Under the pieces are notes generated by a model. It searched no databases. It saw nothing but the letters and a program-made list of their open reading frames with translations, and had not been told where the DNA came from. From positions 4,818,001-4,882,000 of the forward strand of contig NZ_CP077091.1 in NCBI RefSeq assembly GCF_014268595.2: a stretch of DNA of 64,000 nt, given 5' to 3'. A program made the position numbers and the translations under genes. Positions within the stretch are counted from its first letter, which is position 1. Each line of letters opens with the position of its first letter. Positions 10,450-19,717 of this stretch are shown piece by piece. The stretch is from Pseudomonas hamedanensis. GTDB taxonomy: Bacteria > Pseudomonadota > Gammaproteobacteria > Pseudomonadales > Pseudomonadaceae.

Positions 10450-10463
10450 ACTGATGGATCAGT
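10450..10463 (+). promoter_or_regulatory. Possible RsmA/CsrA-type hairpin in the leader of the GGDEF gene
   Basis: ACTGATGGATCAGT can fold into a 5-bp stem that exposes TGGA in the loop, giving the ANGGA core recognised by CsrA/RsmA proteins. It lies about 70 bases upstream of the start codon, so it does not overlap the ribosome binding site. Confidence 0.3.
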
Positions 10464-10533
10464 ATGACGCGCAGCCCACAGCCGCTCTCACCCAGCCTGT
10501 AAGACAGATTTACTGCTTAGGGGCTCACGCCAT

Positions 10534-11460
10534 ATGAAACCACCCTCCCAGACCCATGCAATTGACTTTGACAGTGCCAAATTGCAGCGCCTGGGCTTTG
10601 GTCAGTTGCCCCCTCTGCTGGAGCGCCCGGCCAGTCTTGCGCAACTGCGCCAGCAAATGAGCCTGCAGCTGCAAACCAGCCTTGAGCCGCAACGCATCCT
10701 TGGCCTGTTTTTCCGCGAAGCCCAACGCCTGGTACCGCTCGATGCCCTGAGTTATGTGCATCAGGCAAGCGACCTGCGCCTTGAGTTCGGCACGCGCGGT
10801 CACCACTCGCTCAGCTACAGCCTCAGTCACGAAGGTGAGCAGATGGGCGAACTGGTGTTTCGCCGCAACCAGCGCTTCAACGACAAGGAACAAGGCGACC
10901 TCGAATCCCTGCTGTCATCCCTTCTTTATCCGATGCGCAACGCCCTGCTTTATCGCGCCGCCACCCAGAGCGCCCTGCGCGACCCGCTGACCGGTGCCGG
11001 TAACCGGATTGCGATGGAGCAGACCCTGCAGCGCGAGATCGATATGTCGCGCCGCCATCAACAACCGTTGTCGGTGCTGATGCTCGATATCGATCATTTC
11101 AAACGGGTCAACGACAGTCACGGCCACAGCGCGGGCGACGATGTGCTCAAGGCGATCGCCGCGACAATCAAGGCGCAACTGCGCAACGTCGACATGGTGT
11201 TCCGTTATGGGGGCGAGGAATTTCTGGTCCTGCTGTCGAACACCAGCCGGGAGGCGGCGGCGATGGTCGGCGAGCGTCTGCGCTACGCGACGCAGGCGGC
11301 GGAGTACTACGCGGATGGACAATTGATTGAACTGACGGTGAGCCTGGGCTGCTCCACCTTGCTGCCGGGCGAGTCGGCTGACAGCTTGCTGCGTCGTGCC
11401 GACAGTGCGCTGTATGTGGCTAAACGCGAGGGGCGTAATCGCCTGGCAATGGCGGGATAA
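10534..11460 (+). CDS. Diguanylate cyclase (GGEEF)
   Basis: Protein of 308 aa predicted to make cyclic-di-GMP from two GTP. The N-terminal ~145 residues are soluble with no signal peptide or transmembrane stretch; they resemble a GAF-like sensory region (LEPQRILGLFFREAQRLVPLDALSYV). The GGDEF domain begins at RDPLTGAGNR and has the active-site motif RYGGEEF. An intact RxxD inhibitory site (RNVD) lies five residues before GGEEF, so product inhibition is likely. Neighbouring genes at 12-15 kb also act on cyclic-di-GMP, but they are on the other strand. Confidence 0.9.
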   Translation: MKPPSQTHAIDFDSAKLQRLGFGQLPPLLERPASLAQLRQQMSLQLQTSLEPQRILGLFFREAQRLVPLDALSYVHQASDLRLEFGTRGHHSLSYSLSHEGEQMGELVFRRNQRFNDKEQGDLESLLSSLLYPMRNALLYRAATQSALRDPLTGAGNRIAMEQTLQREIDMSRRHQQPLSVLMLDIDHFKRVNDSHGHSAGDDVLKAIAATIKAQLRNVDMVFRYGGEEFLVLLSNTSREAAAMVGERLRYATQAAEYYADGQLIELTVSLGCSTLLPGESADSLLRRADSALYVAKREGRNRLAMAG

Positions 11461-11486
11461 TTCTTTTCGACCACCCCACAGCATTT

Positions 11487-11572
11487 GTAGGAGTGAGCCT
11501 GCTCGCGATTCGGCGTGTCAGCCGATAAATTTATTGTCTGATACGCCGAATCGCGAGCAGGCTCACTCCTAC
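11487..11572. repeat. REPIN, long type
   Basis: Inverted pair of GTAGGAGTGAGCCTGCTCGC units. Pairing extends inward through GATTCGGCGTGTCAG / CTGATACGCCGAATC, with an AT-rich loop. It lies between converging genes. Confidence 0.9.
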
Positions 11573-11595
11573 ATGGTTATCCATCGCTTTGAAGT

Positions 11596-12390
11596 TCAGC
11601 TCTCGACGACAGTTCTGCGCTCCCGATTGACCAGCAGACGCTCAGATGTTTCTAGCTGCATGCACCGCTCCAGGAACAGGTACATGTAGTCATAGCTTTT
11701 GCAAATCGCCTGGCGCAACTCGGCCTGCAAGGCCTTGCTCGGGTTCATCCCGGCCAGGGTGCAGATGATTTCCAGCGCTTCCCACGGATGAGCATCGTCG
11801 TACTGGGCGTGCATTTTCAGCCACTTCATCGCCCGCTTGCGCTCCTCTTCGGGGAACGCCGCCGCATAGACGCCGCTTGAGCAGACCAGCGCCGACCACT
11901 CGCCCGTCGCGCCCTCGATCGCATAGTTGGTCGCCGCGATGGCCACGATCAGCGAGTCGGCAGCGCTGGTGTGCCAGCACCAATGACTCAAGGCGTGCAG
12001 CTCCGGCGGCACCTGTTGCGCCTGGAGATCCTCCAGACTCACACCGTGCGCCCGGCTCCAGTTCAGCCAGTAATCGGCGTGATTGAGTTCGACACGAATG
12101 TTGCGCATCAGCCAGCGCCGCGCCATGTCTTCGCCCGGATGTCGGGCGAAGCGGGTTTTGGTCAGGTTCTGCGCCATGTACAGCGCAAACTGCTCGACCA
12201 CCGGCCAGCCCCCGATCAGGTACTGACGCATGGTTTTAGCGCTGAGTTTGTTGTCACGCATGCGCATATAAAGTTCATGTTCGACAACCCGGCGTTTGCT
12301 CTCGCTGCAATCCTGGATCAACTGTTGTGCCCAGGCGGGATAACTGGCGGCTTCCATGAGCGGTCCGGCTCGGTTGAATGTGTCGATCAC
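11596..12390 (-). CDS. TenA/PqqC-like (haem-oxygenase fold) protein
   Basis: Predicted 264-aa cytoplasmic all-helical protein of the TenA/PqqC/iron-containing redox enzyme superfamily. Putative metal or substrate residues include KRRVVEHELYMRM, ARRWLMRNIRVELNHADYW and LSHWCWHTSAADSL. A GTG start at 12388-12390 is chosen because AAAAGGAG lies 8 bases upstream; the longer open frame to 12630 overlaps the rbdA-like gene and is a shadow. The gene is often annotated as a TenA family regulator, but no DNA-binding domain is visible and no substrate can be assigned. It lies 46 bases downstream of the rbdA-like gene on the same strand. Confidence 0.7.
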   Translation of the reverse strand: MIDTFNRAGPLMEAASYPAWAQQLIQDCSESKRRVVEHELYMRMRDNKLSAKTMRQYLIGGWPVVEQFALYMAQNLTKTRFARHPGEDMARRWLMRNIRVELNHADYWLNWSRAHGVSLEDLQAQQVPPELHALSHWCWHTSAADSLIVAIAATNYAIEGATGEWSALVCSSGVYAAAFPEEERKRAMKWLKMHAQYDDAHPWEALEIICTLAGMNPSKALQAELRQAICKSYDYMYLFLERCMQLETSERLLVNRERRTVVES

Positions 12391-12436
12391 TGTTCGGCTC
12401 CTTTTGAGTTGTGATGGCAAGGATCGGCGAGAGACT

Positions 12437-14896
12437 TCAACGGAACGTACCAGGCGCTTTGAATAACAGCGGCTGCGGCCTGGCGGGGCGACTGCGCAAA
12501 CTGTCACAGGTAAACAACTGCGGACGCTCGATGACATAACCCTGAGCGTAATCCACACCGATTTCAAGCAACGCTTGTTCGATCTGGACAGTTTCAACAA
12601 ACTCGGCAATTGTCCGCTTGCCCATGACATGCCCGATGTGATTGATCACTTCGACCATGGCCCGGTTAATCGGGTCGTCCAGCATATCCTTGACGAAACT
12701 CCCGTCGATCTTCAGGAAGTCTACAGGCAAATGTTTCAAGTAAGCGAATGAAGACATTCCGGCACAAAAGTCATCCAGCGAGAAGTAACAACCTAAGCCT
12801 TTGAGTTCATTAATAAATCTAATTGCACTGCCTAAATTTGAAATAGCACTGGTTTCAGTAATTTCAAAACAAATCATTTCAGGCGGTATAGCGTAGTTAA
12901 CAAACTGTTCGCGCAGAAAGTGCAAAAAGGCGTCATCTCCGATAGTAATGCCTGACAGATTAATCGCACACATCGCCAAGGGTTCTTGATGTTCCTCGGC
13001 AATACATTGAGCAATAACCTTAAATACGTTTTGCACCACCCAACGGTCTAACTGGCTCATCAAGCCATAACGCTCGGCGGCGGGAATAAAACTGTCAGGC
13101 AAAATCATTCGCCCGGACTCATCATGCAGACGCAAGAGGATTTCAATGTGCCCGCGCTCGCCGTCCTGTTGCTTGAGCGGCGCGATTTCCTGGGCGTACA
13201 GACAAAAGCGGTTTTCTTCCAGCGCCATGTGCAGGCGCTGCACCCAGGCCATTTCGCCAAAGCGCAGCGACAGTTCGGAATCGTCGGCATGATAGACCTG
13301 CACGCGGTTGCGGCCTTTTTCCTTGGCCATGTAGCACGCCATATCGGCCGCCCGCAGTGACGTTTCGAGCGTGGTCGGCGCCTGGGTGATGTGCACCAGG
13401 CCGATACTGACAGTGGTCAGGAAGGGCCGCCCTTTCCAGACAAAATGCAGATTCTGTACTGTCTGGCGCAGGCTTTCGGCGATTTTCTCCGCAGCGTCCG
13501 GTGGACAGTTTTCCAGCAGAATGCCGAACTCATCGCCGCCCAGCCGCGCCAGGGTGTCGCCCTCGCGCAAGCCCGACTGCAACAGCGTACAGATGTGGCG
13601 CAACAGCTCATCGCCCGCCGCATGGCCGCAGGTGTCGTTGACCAGCTTGAATTGGTCCAGATCGAGGAACATCAACGCGTGCCGCCCCGCCTGGCGCGTA
13701 AGGTTGTGCAGCGCTTGCTCCAGGCGATACTCGAATTCCCGGCGGTTGGCCAACCCGGTCAGCGCATCGTGGGTGGCCTGCCAGGACAGGTTGGCAATGT
13801 ACTGCCGCTCCTGGGTCATGTCGTGCAACACCAGCACCGTGCCGCTGACCTTGCCGGCGTTGCGGATCGGCGCGCCCACCAGCGTGACCGACACAGTGCT
13901 GCCATCCAGGCGCTGGATCAGCTTCGAATGTTCGCTGCCGCCGCTGAGCTGACCGCTGAGGATGTGTTCGATCAGCGTCAGGCCTTCGGTCTGGGCGTTG
14001 TCATCGAGCAGATTGAACAACGCGGCCAGTGGCAGACCCGCAGCCTGCTCGGCCTTCCAGTGCGTCATGGCTTCGGCAGCGGGGTTCATGTAATCGATCG
14101 CACCGCTGACGTCCGTGGTGATGACGCCATCGCCAATTGATTGCAACGTGATGTGCGCGCGATCCTTTTCCAGTTGCAGCGCTTGGGCAAACGCGTGCCG
14201 TTGCTTGAGCAGCTTGTGCGTGCGCCACAGCGCCAGCACGATCAGCCCCAGCGCAGTGGCCAGGTTGATGAACAAGAGCAAACGCATGATGACCCGCGAC
14301 CCTTCGCCCAGGGCATCGCTGAACGCCCTGGCGGCCGGCGTCACCGCGTCGTTGATGGAGAAGATCTGCACTTTCCAGCGCTGAACATCGCCGGAGGTCG
14401 CTTCATTGCGGGTGATGCGCTGATGCATTTCCTGCGCAACTTCATGCAATCGGTCGAGATAGGCGTCGCCAACGGTCCAGTGATCGATCGCGGTTTCCAG
14501 ATAACTGAAATGACGGAAATTGAGGTACAGCCAGATCAGGCTGGAGACGTCGTCGGGGTGATTGCCGCCCTTGAGAATGCCCTCGCGCGCGGCCGGCAGG
14601 TCCGGCGGCTGGCGGTCGAGCGCCAGACGCAACTGGTGCCCGCCTTGAGGCACGGCAATCGCCGTCAGGTACTTGTGGTAAATCGCCTCGTCCCGGCTAT
14701 CGGCGTAGAGGTTCAGATAATAGATGGCATCTTTCTGGCCCTTGGACCACAGGCTTTCGCCGGCAACATAACCGCGAACGGCCGAGAGCACGTACAGACT
14801 CACGCCGCCCAATAACGCCTGAAACACCACGACAGCAATAAAAGGCCAGACGATGCCCAACAACCGTGGTGTTCCCAGAGTCTGCTTTTGCTTCAT
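12437..14896 (-). CDS. rbdA: RbdA-like membrane PAS-GGDEF-EAL protein
   Basis: Membrane-bound cyclic-di-GMP enzyme of 819 aa. RbdA of P. aeruginosa promotes biofilm dispersal through GTP-stimulated phosphodiesterase activity. An N-terminal membrane helix (LLGIVWPFIAVVVFQALLGG), a periplasmic region of about 170 residues and a second helix (MRLLLFINLATALGLIVLAL) are followed by a PAS domain, a GGDEF domain (RLGGDEF with the RxxD site REGD) and an EAL domain. The EAL motif reads EIL; the other catalytic motifs (FEITE, DDFCAG, KIDGSF, AEFVET) are recognisable. The order with the ABC, DsbA-like, trhO and bolA genes matches P. aeruginosa rbdA. Roughly 12780-13060 within the EAL domain is noticeably AT-richer than its surroundings. 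Confidence 0.85.
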   Translation of the reverse strand: MKQKQTLGTPRLLGIVWPFIAVVVFQALLGGVSLYVLSAVRGYVAGESLWSKGQKDAIYYLNLYADSRDEAIYHKYLTAIAVPQGGHQLRLALDRQPPDLPAAREGILKGGNHPDDVSSLIWLYLNFRHFSYLETAIDHWTVGDAYLDRLHEVAQEMHQRITRNEATSGDVQRWKVQIFSINDAVTPAARAFSDALGEGSRVIMRLLLFINLATALGLIVLALWRTHKLLKQRHAFAQALQLEKDRAHITLQSIGDGVITTDVSGAIDYMNPAAEAMTHWKAEQAAGLPLAALFNLLDDNAQTEGLTLIEHILSGQLSGGSEHSKLIQRLDGSTVSVTLVGAPIRNAGKVSGTVLVLHDMTQERQYIANLSWQATHDALTGLANRREFEYRLEQALHNLTRQAGRHALMFLDLDQFKLVNDTCGHAAGDELLRHICTLLQSGLREGDTLARLGGDEFGILLENCPPDAAEKIAESLRQTVQNLHFVWKGRPFLTTVSIGLVHITQAPTTLETSLRAADMACYMAKEKGRNRVQVYHADDSELSLRFGEMAWVQRLHMALEENRFCLYAQEIAPLKQQDGERGHIEILLRLHDESGRMILPDSFIPAAERYGLMSQLDRWVVQNVFKVIAQCIAEEHQEPLAMCAINLSGITIGDDAFLHFLREQFVNYAIPPEMICFEITETSAISNLGSAIRFINELKGLGCYFSLDDFCAGMSSFAYLKHLPVDFLKIDGSFVKDMLDDPINRAMVEVINHIGHVMGKRTIAEFVETVQIEQALLEIGVDYAQGYVIERPQLFTCDSLRSRPARPQPLLFKAPGTFR

Positions 14897-15033
14897 GAGA
14901 TTCCTTGCATGAGCACTGCCCGCTCGCCTTCCGGACGAAATCGCTATGACGAGACTAGGTGGGGTTCTCGCGCAAGGCAAGGCGCGGCTTTACACCACGC
15001 GTAGAACGTCTGACAGGCCAGCAAGTGTTTCGA

Positions 15034-16851
15034 TCAGTGCTGTTGCAAGTTGCCGTAGAGCTTGGCGTAAAGACCGCCGTCGGCAATCAGTTGGCGATGG
15101 TCGCCGTCCTCGGCGATCTGCCCGCCGTCAAACACCAGCACCCGGTCCGCCTGTTTCACCGCCGACAGGCGATGGGCAATGATCAGCGTGGTGCGGCCAT
15201 TGAGAAACTTCGCCATCGCTTGGTGCAGGTTGTATTCGGTGGCGGCATCAAGAGCCGACGTGGCTTCGTCGAGAATCACCACCCGCGGTTCGGCGAGAAT
15301 CATCCGCGCAATCGCCAGCCGTTGCCGCTGGCCGCCCGACAAACGCACACCGGAACGCCCGACGATGCTGTCGAGGCCATCGGGCAATGCCCGGATAGTC
15401 GCGGCCATTTGCGCAATTTCCAGCGCCTGCCAGCAGGCTTCGTCAGTACGGGGCCGGCCCATGGTCAGGTTGGCGCGCACGCTGTCGTTGAACAGCGCCG
15501 GATGCTGCAGCACCACCGCGACATTCTCGCGGACCGTCTCCAGGCCGATTTCTTGCTGGGTCGAACCGCCGAAACGGATGCTCCCGGCCAACGGTGTGTA
15601 CAGCCCCAGGAGCAGTTGCACCAGGGTACTTTTGCCGCCGCCACTGGCGCCAACGATCGCGACTTTTTCACCGGGCGCAATGGACAGGTTCATCTGATCC
15701 AGCACCAATTCGTCGCCATAACCGAAACTCAGGCCTTGCACTTCGATGCCCACGGTGTCGCGTCCCTTGAACGGATCGACACCGCCCGGGTACTGCGGCT
15801 CGTCGGCGCGCGCCAGCAGCTCGTTGATCCGCGCCAGCGCCCCGCCCGCCGCGTAATAGGCGTATTGCAGATTGAGCAGTTGTTCCACCGGGCCGATCAT
15901 GAACCACAGGTAACTGAACACCGCGAGCATCTGCCCGATCGACAGGTCGGAAAACAGCACGGTGAGCATCGCTGCGGCGCGGAAGATGTCGATGCCGAAC
16001 TGGAACAGCAAGCCACTGGCACGATTGGAGGCGTCGGTTTTCCACTGCGAGTTGACCGCGTAGTTGCGCACCTCCTGTGCACGCAATCCGAGCCTGCCGA
16101 GGAAATACCCCTGACGGTTGCCGGCACGCACCTCCTGAATCGCATCGAGGGTTTCGCTCAGCGCCTGAGTGAAGCGCGAGGTGCTGTCGTTCTCAAGCTT
16201 CTTCAGGTGCTTGACGCGTTTGCCCAACTGCACCGTGGCGTAGATCACCAGCGGATTGAACAGCAGGATCAACAGCGCCAGCTTCCAGTGCATCCACATC
16301 AGAATGCTCGCGGTGCCGACCAGGGTCAGCATCGCCACCAGAAAACGACTGAGGGTTTCGCCGACAAACTTGTCCAGGGTATCCAGGTCGGTGACCAGAT
16401 GCGTGGTCACCGTGCCGCTGCCCAGGCTTTCGTATTCTCCGAGGGAGATGCGCTTGAGCCGCTCGATCAGACGCACGCGAATGCGATAGACGATGTCCTT
16501 GGCCAGTCGCGCGAACAGCCGTGATTGCAACACGCCAAAACACAGGGCGCCGCAACGCAAGGTCAGGGTCACCAGCAGCATCAGGCCGATATAGCCCGCC
16601 GCCTGCTGCCACATATCAGGCAGGAAATGGTTCATGACTTTCAGCGCGGCATCGCCGTGGCCGAGCAGGACTTCGTCGACCAGCAATGGCAGCAGCAAAG
16701 GAATCGGCACGCTGCACAGCGTCGCCAGCACGGCCACGCCGTTGGCGATCCACAGGGATTTTTTGTGATGCAACGCCAACCGCCGGACTTCCGCCCAGCT
16801 CAGCCGGTCGATACGCTTTACGGCTGGCGTGTCATCGGCCAGATCAGACAC
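15034..16851 (-). CDS. ABC exporter, fused membrane and ATPase domains
   Basis: Predicted inner-membrane exporter half-transporter of 605 aa; substrate unknown. The N-terminal six-helix domain spans about residues 30-320, with helices such as SLWIANGVAVLATLCSVPIPLLL. The nucleotide-binding domain has Walker A GASGGGKST, Q-loop VLQHPALF, signature LSGGQRQRLAIAR, Walker B VVILDEATSALD and switch His in IIAHRLS. The GTG at 16849-16851 is preferred because GGAG lies 10 bases upstream; the next GTG, at 16860, has only one base of spacing. The start is inside the 3' end of the dsbA-like gene, so the two are translationally coupled. Confidence 0.88.
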   Translation of the reverse strand: MSDLADDTPAVKRIDRLSWAEVRRLALHHKKSLWIANGVAVLATLCSVPIPLLLPLLVDEVLLGHGDAALKVMNHFLPDMWQQAAGYIGLMLLVTLTLRCGALCFGVLQSRLFARLAKDIVYRIRVRLIERLKRISLGEYESLGSGTVTTHLVTDLDTLDKFVGETLSRFLVAMLTLVGTASILMWMHWKLALLILLFNPLVIYATVQLGKRVKHLKKLENDSTSRFTQALSETLDAIQEVRAGNRQGYFLGRLGLRAQEVRNYAVNSQWKTDASNRASGLLFQFGIDIFRAAAMLTVLFSDLSIGQMLAVFSYLWFMIGPVEQLLNLQYAYYAAGGALARINELLARADEPQYPGGVDPFKGRDTVGIEVQGLSFGYGDELVLDQMNLSIAPGEKVAIVGASGGGKSTLVQLLLGLYTPLAGSIRFGGSTQQEIGLETVRENVAVVLQHPALFNDSVRANLTMGRPRTDEACWQALEIAQMAATIRALPDGLDSIVGRSGVRLSGGQRQRLAIARMILAEPRVVILDEATSALDAATEYNLHQAMAKFLNGRTTLIIAHRLSAVKQADRVLVFDGGQIAEDGDHRQLIADGGLYAKLYGNLQQH

Positions 16852-17479
16852 AGGCCGCACGCTCCAGCCAGCGGCCGAGCAACGGCGACAGCTCGCTGAG
16901 CGGTTGATAGCCGTTGGTCAACAGCGCCAATTGGCCGTTGCGCTCGGCCAGCAGGGTCGGAAACCCGGCGATGCCCAGATCCTGCACCCAGCTGAAATCG
17001 GCCTGAGTCGCCTTGTGCTGATCGGCGTGATCAAAATGCTCGGCGAACTCGATGCGCGGCACTCCGGCCTGTTCGGCCAGCTCAACCAGCACGCTGGCCT
17101 GGGTGACATCGCGGCCTTCAGCGTAAAACGCCTGCTGGATCAGCCCGACCAGTGTCCATGCGCAATCCGGCGCCAGACTGCGCGCGGTGACGATGGCGCG
17201 ACAGGCCGGTTCAGTGTCATAGACAAAACCGTCAGGCAACGCGCCATCGAATCTGAACGGCTGGCCGGTGGCCTCGGTGACCGCTTGCCAGTGCTCCAGA
17301 ATGTAGCGCCGCGTGGTCGGCTCCAGCGCCGAACCACTGCCGGTGCGCAAACCACCGACCACCAGATGCAGCTCGACTCCGGCGGCCTGCGCCTGCTCGA
17401 CCAGTGCCTTGGCCACCGGAGCGAACCCCCAGCACCAGGAACACATCGGATCCATCACATAGAGCAGGCGCGCGGACAT
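16844..17479 (-). CDS. DsbA family protein (FrnE-like thioredoxin fold)
   Basis: Cytoplasmic thioredoxin-fold protein of 211 aa. The redox motif CSWC lies near the N-terminus (MDPMCSWCWGFAP), and the cis-proline region is GIAGFPTLL. There is no signal peptide, so it is not a periplasmic DsbA. FrnE-like members are thiol oxidoreductases or isomerases with poorly known substrates. It starts two bases after trhO ends and overlaps the ABC exporter start, forming trhO-dsbA-ABC. Confidence 0.85.
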   Translation of the reverse strand: MSARLLYVMDPMCSWCWGFAPVAKALVEQAQAAGVELHLVVGGLRTGSGSALEPTTRRYILEHWQAVTEATGQPFRFDGALPDGFVYDTEPACRAIVTARSLAPDCAWTLVGLIQQAFYAEGRDVTQASVLVELAEQAGVPRIEFAEHFDHADQHKATQADFSWVQDLGIAGFPTLLAERNGQLALLTNGYQPLSELSPLLGRWLERAACV

Positions 17480-17481
17480 GG

Positions 17482-18423
17482 TTAAGCCTCGGTGGATGCT
17501 TGCTTATAGTTGTAGCCGATCGGGTGCGGCTGGTTGCGCGCCTTGGCCAGTTCGATCTGCTTTTGCCGATCGATGGCGCTGCGGCGGGTTTTCTCGCTGA
17601 GCTTGTCCCAGCAATGCGGGCAACTGATGCCGGCCACGTAGTGTTCGGACGCGCGATCTTCAACGCTGACCGGCGTACGGCAGGCATGACATTGATCGTA
17701 GTCGCCTTCCGTCAAGTCGTGGCGCACGGTCACGCGGTTGTCGAAGACGAAGCAGTCGCCGCGCCACTTGGTCTCTTCCTGCGGCACTTCTTCGAGGTAC
17801 TTCAGGATGCCGCCCTTGAGGTGATAAACCTCTTCGAAACCTTCGCCGAGCATGTAGCTCGAGGCTTTCTCGCAACGAATACCGCCGGTGCAGAACATCG
17901 CGACCTTCTTGTGCACGGCCGGATCGAAGTGTTCTTTGATGTAGTCGGGAAATTCGCGAAAACTGGTGGTTTTCGGATCGATGGCGCCTTCGAAGGTGCC
18001 GATCGACACTTCGTAATCGTTGCGCGTGTCAATCAGCAGCACTTCCGGATCGCTGATCAGCGCATTCCAGTCTTGCGGCTCAACGTAGGTGCCGACCTTT
18101 TTGTTCGGGTCGACGCCTTCGACGCCCAGGGTGACGATTTCTTTTTTCAGCTTGACCTTGGTGCGATAGAACGGCTGCTCGTCGCAGTACGATTCCTTGT
18201 GGTCGATGTCGACCATGCGTGGATCGTTCTTCAGCCAGGCGAGCAGGCCGTCAATGCCTTCGCGGGTGCCGGAGACCGTGCCGTTGATGCCTTCTTCGGC
18301 GATCAGCAGAGTGCCTTTGATGCCGTTGTCGACCATCGCTTGCAGCAGTGGCTCGCGCAGGTTGACGTAATCTTCGAGGGTGACGAACTTGTACAGTGCC
18401 GCCACGACAATCGGTTGTGTCAT
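17482..18423 (-). CDS. trhO: tRNA uridine(34) hydroxylase
   Basis: Rhodanese-domain enzyme (formerly YceA) that forms 5-hydroxyuridine at position 34 of tRNA using prephenate-derived chemistry and O2. The 313-aa protein has the N-terminal acylphosphatase-like part ([16 protein letters not shown]), a rhodanese domain with the catalytic Cys in [15 protein letters not shown], and a C-terminal Cys-rich region ([17 protein letters not shown]) that may bind zinc. It is first of a three-gene run. Confidence 0.95.
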   Translation of the reverse strand: MTQPIVVAALYKFVTLEDYVNLREPLLQAMVDNGIKGTLLIAEEGINGTVSGTREGIDGLLAWLKNDPRMVDIDHKESYCDEQPFYRTKVKLKKEIVTLGVEGVDPNKKVGTYVEPQDWNALISDPEVLLIDTRNDYEVSIGTFEGAIDPKTTSFREFPDYIKEHFDPAVHKKVAMFCTGGIRCEKASSYMLGEGFEEVYHLKGGILKYLEEVPQEETKWRGDCFVFDNRVTVRHDLTEGDYDQCHACRTPVSVEDRASEHYVAGISCPHCWDKLSEKTRRSAIDRQKQIELAKARNQPHPIGYNYKQASTEA

Positions 18424-18469
18424 GGGTATTTCTCCAGGTGGCTACCCTCGCAAAGGGTGAACCGGATTC

Positions 18470-18499
18470 AAAAAAAACGCGCCGGCTAAGCGGCGCGTT
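18470..18499 (-). terminator. Rho-independent terminator downstream of bolA
   Basis: AACGCGCC-GGCTAAGC-GGCGCGTT stem (18476-18499). On the minus strand it is followed by a run of eight T. It ends the DUF2059-bolA transcript just before the trhO gene. Confidence 0.85.
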
Positions 18500-18546
18500 G
18501 CGGATTCTAGCAAAAACACGATCGGTTGAGGATGCACTGATATCTC

Positions 18547-18678
18547 TGTGGCGAGGGAGCTTGCTCCCGTCTGGCTGCGAAGCAGTCATAAAACCAGCAA
18601 ACCCACTTCTTCAATCGGCGCACTTTTGCCGGTATGGGAGTGCTGGGCACTCCAGCGGGAGCAAGCTCCCTCGCCACA
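18547..18678. repeat. REPIN of the TGTGGCGAGGGAGCTTGCTCCC family
   Basis: Inverted units TGTGGCGAGGGAGCTTGCTC at the left and its complement GAGCAAGCTCCCTCGCCACA at the right, about 130 bases overall. It is repeated in nearly the same form at 62882. Confidence 0.88.
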
Positions 18679-18697
18679 ACAGCAGCCCTCGCCGTTC

Positions 18698-18997
18698 TCA
18701 GTGTTTGCTACCGCCGGCACAGGTCGGCGACGCCGGGGCGGCGCCGGTCTCTGCCCATTCCCGCGGGGTGTAGGTGTGCAGCGCCAACGCATGGAACTCG
18801 CCCATCAGCTCGCCGAGCGTGCCGTAGACTTTCTGGTGGCGCTTGACCCGGTTCAGGCCCTCGAACTGCGCACTGACCACCACAGCCTTGAAGTGCGTCT
18901 GTAACCCGCGGCTGTGCATGTGGCTTTCGTCCAGCACTTGCAGATGCTCAGGCTGAAGCAGGCCCAGCGTCGATTCGATGCGTTGTTGCATGGTCAT
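18698..18997 (-). CDS. bolA: BolA family protein
   Basis: Small 99-aa protein of the BolA family, which works with monothiol glutaredoxins in iron-sulfur cluster handling and affects cell shape in stationary phase. Motifs HMHSRGLQTHFKAVVVS and VKRHQKVYGTLGELM carry the conserved His residues. The ATG at 18995-18997 is chosen, with GGAG 6 bases upstream; the neighbouring GTG would be too close. It lies 12 bases after the DUF2059 gene, so the two form an operon. Confidence 0.93.
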   Translation of the reverse strand: MTMQQRIESTLGLLQPEHLQVLDESHMHSRGLQTHFKAVVVSAQFEGLNRVKRHQKVYGTLGELMGEFHALALHTYTPREWAETGAAPASPTCAGGSKH

Positions 18998-19009
18998 CAC
19001 GAACTCCGC

Positions 19010-19525
19010 TTACTTCTTCTTGGCCGGTGCAGCGGCAGGGGTCAGCTCTTTGGTCATGTCGTCGAGCAGTTTGTTGACGACCGGTACGGCGCTTTCCAGT
19101 TTGCCCTGGGTCATCTGCGCCGATTGCTGGGTCAGCTGCGGCATTTTTTCCAGGACTTTCTTGCCCAGTGGCGACTTGTAGAAAGCAACCAGATCCTTGA
19201 GCTCGGATTCGCTGAAGTTACTGGTGTAGAGCTTGACCATGTCCGGCTTCAGCTTGTTCCAGCCGATGGCCTGGTCCAGCGCGGCGTTGGCCTTGGCCTG
19301 ATAGGTTTCCAGTACGGCTTTCTTGGCCTCAGGGGCTTTGGTCTGCTCGAAGCGCTGAGCGAACATTTGCTGCACTTGCATGTACACCGGAGTGCCCAGT
19401 TTGTCAGCGTGAGCCAGCGTCAGGAAAGCTTCGGCACTGGCGTTGTGGCTGGCGGTATCGGCAAGCACCTGGCCGCTGGCGCAAACCAGTGCAACCGCGG
19501 TACAGATGGCACGAAGACGAGTCAT
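19010..19525 (-). CDS. Exported DUF2059 domain protein
   Basis: Periplasmic protein of 171 aa, function unknown. A Sec signal peptide (MTRLRAICTAVALVCASGQVLA) is predicted with cleavage near ADTAS. The DUF2059 core includes LYTSNFSESELKDLVAFYKSPLGKK, and the tail is AAPAKKK. An AAGGAAA site precedes the ATG at 19525; the upstream in-frame extension is not credible. It is first gene of the DUF2059-bolA pair. Confidence 0.85.
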   Translation of the reverse strand: MTRLRAICTAVALVCASGQVLADTASHNASAEAFLTLAHADKLGTPVYMQVQQMFAQRFEQTKAPEAKKAVLETYQAKANAALDQAIGWNKLKPDMVKLYTSNFSESELKDLVAFYKSPLGKKVLEKMPQLTQQSAQMTQGKLESAVPVVNKLLDDMTKELTPAAAPAKKK

Positions 19526-19717
19526 CGAGTTTCCTTTTAAGCAAAGCGAGGTCAAACCCCAAGGGCGACCATTCTGCGCCTAAAAAACGCTATGGCTCAA
19601 CCCCCGACCCTTGCCGCGCTTGATTGGCCCGGTTTTGCGGTCAACAATCGAGCCGATGGAACCACCCGGGCCGAAGCCGGCCTAAACTGCGCCAACCGAC
19701 CAACAGGAGTGAGCACG

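Larger units (their letters stand above)
10173..10533. other. Long leader region upstream of the diguanylate cyclase gene
   Basis: 361 bases without a gene. It holds a sigma-54-like GG-N10-GC element (10327-10342) and two small stem-loops (GTCC-TACG-GGAC at 10440-10451, and CTGA-TGGA-TCAG just after). The ribosome binding region AGGGGC is close to the ATG at 10534. No c-di-GMP riboswitch core could be recognised. Confidence 0.6.

Noticed and set aside
10380..10533. Cyclic-di-GMP riboswitch in the diguanylate cyclase leader
   Set aside because: Two small stems are present, but the conserved core sequences of class I or II riboswitches were not found.
12391..12630. N-terminal extension of the TenA-like gene to 12630
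   Set aside because: It overlaps the 3' end of the rbdA-like gene, while a GTG with a strong ribosome binding site sits at 12390.
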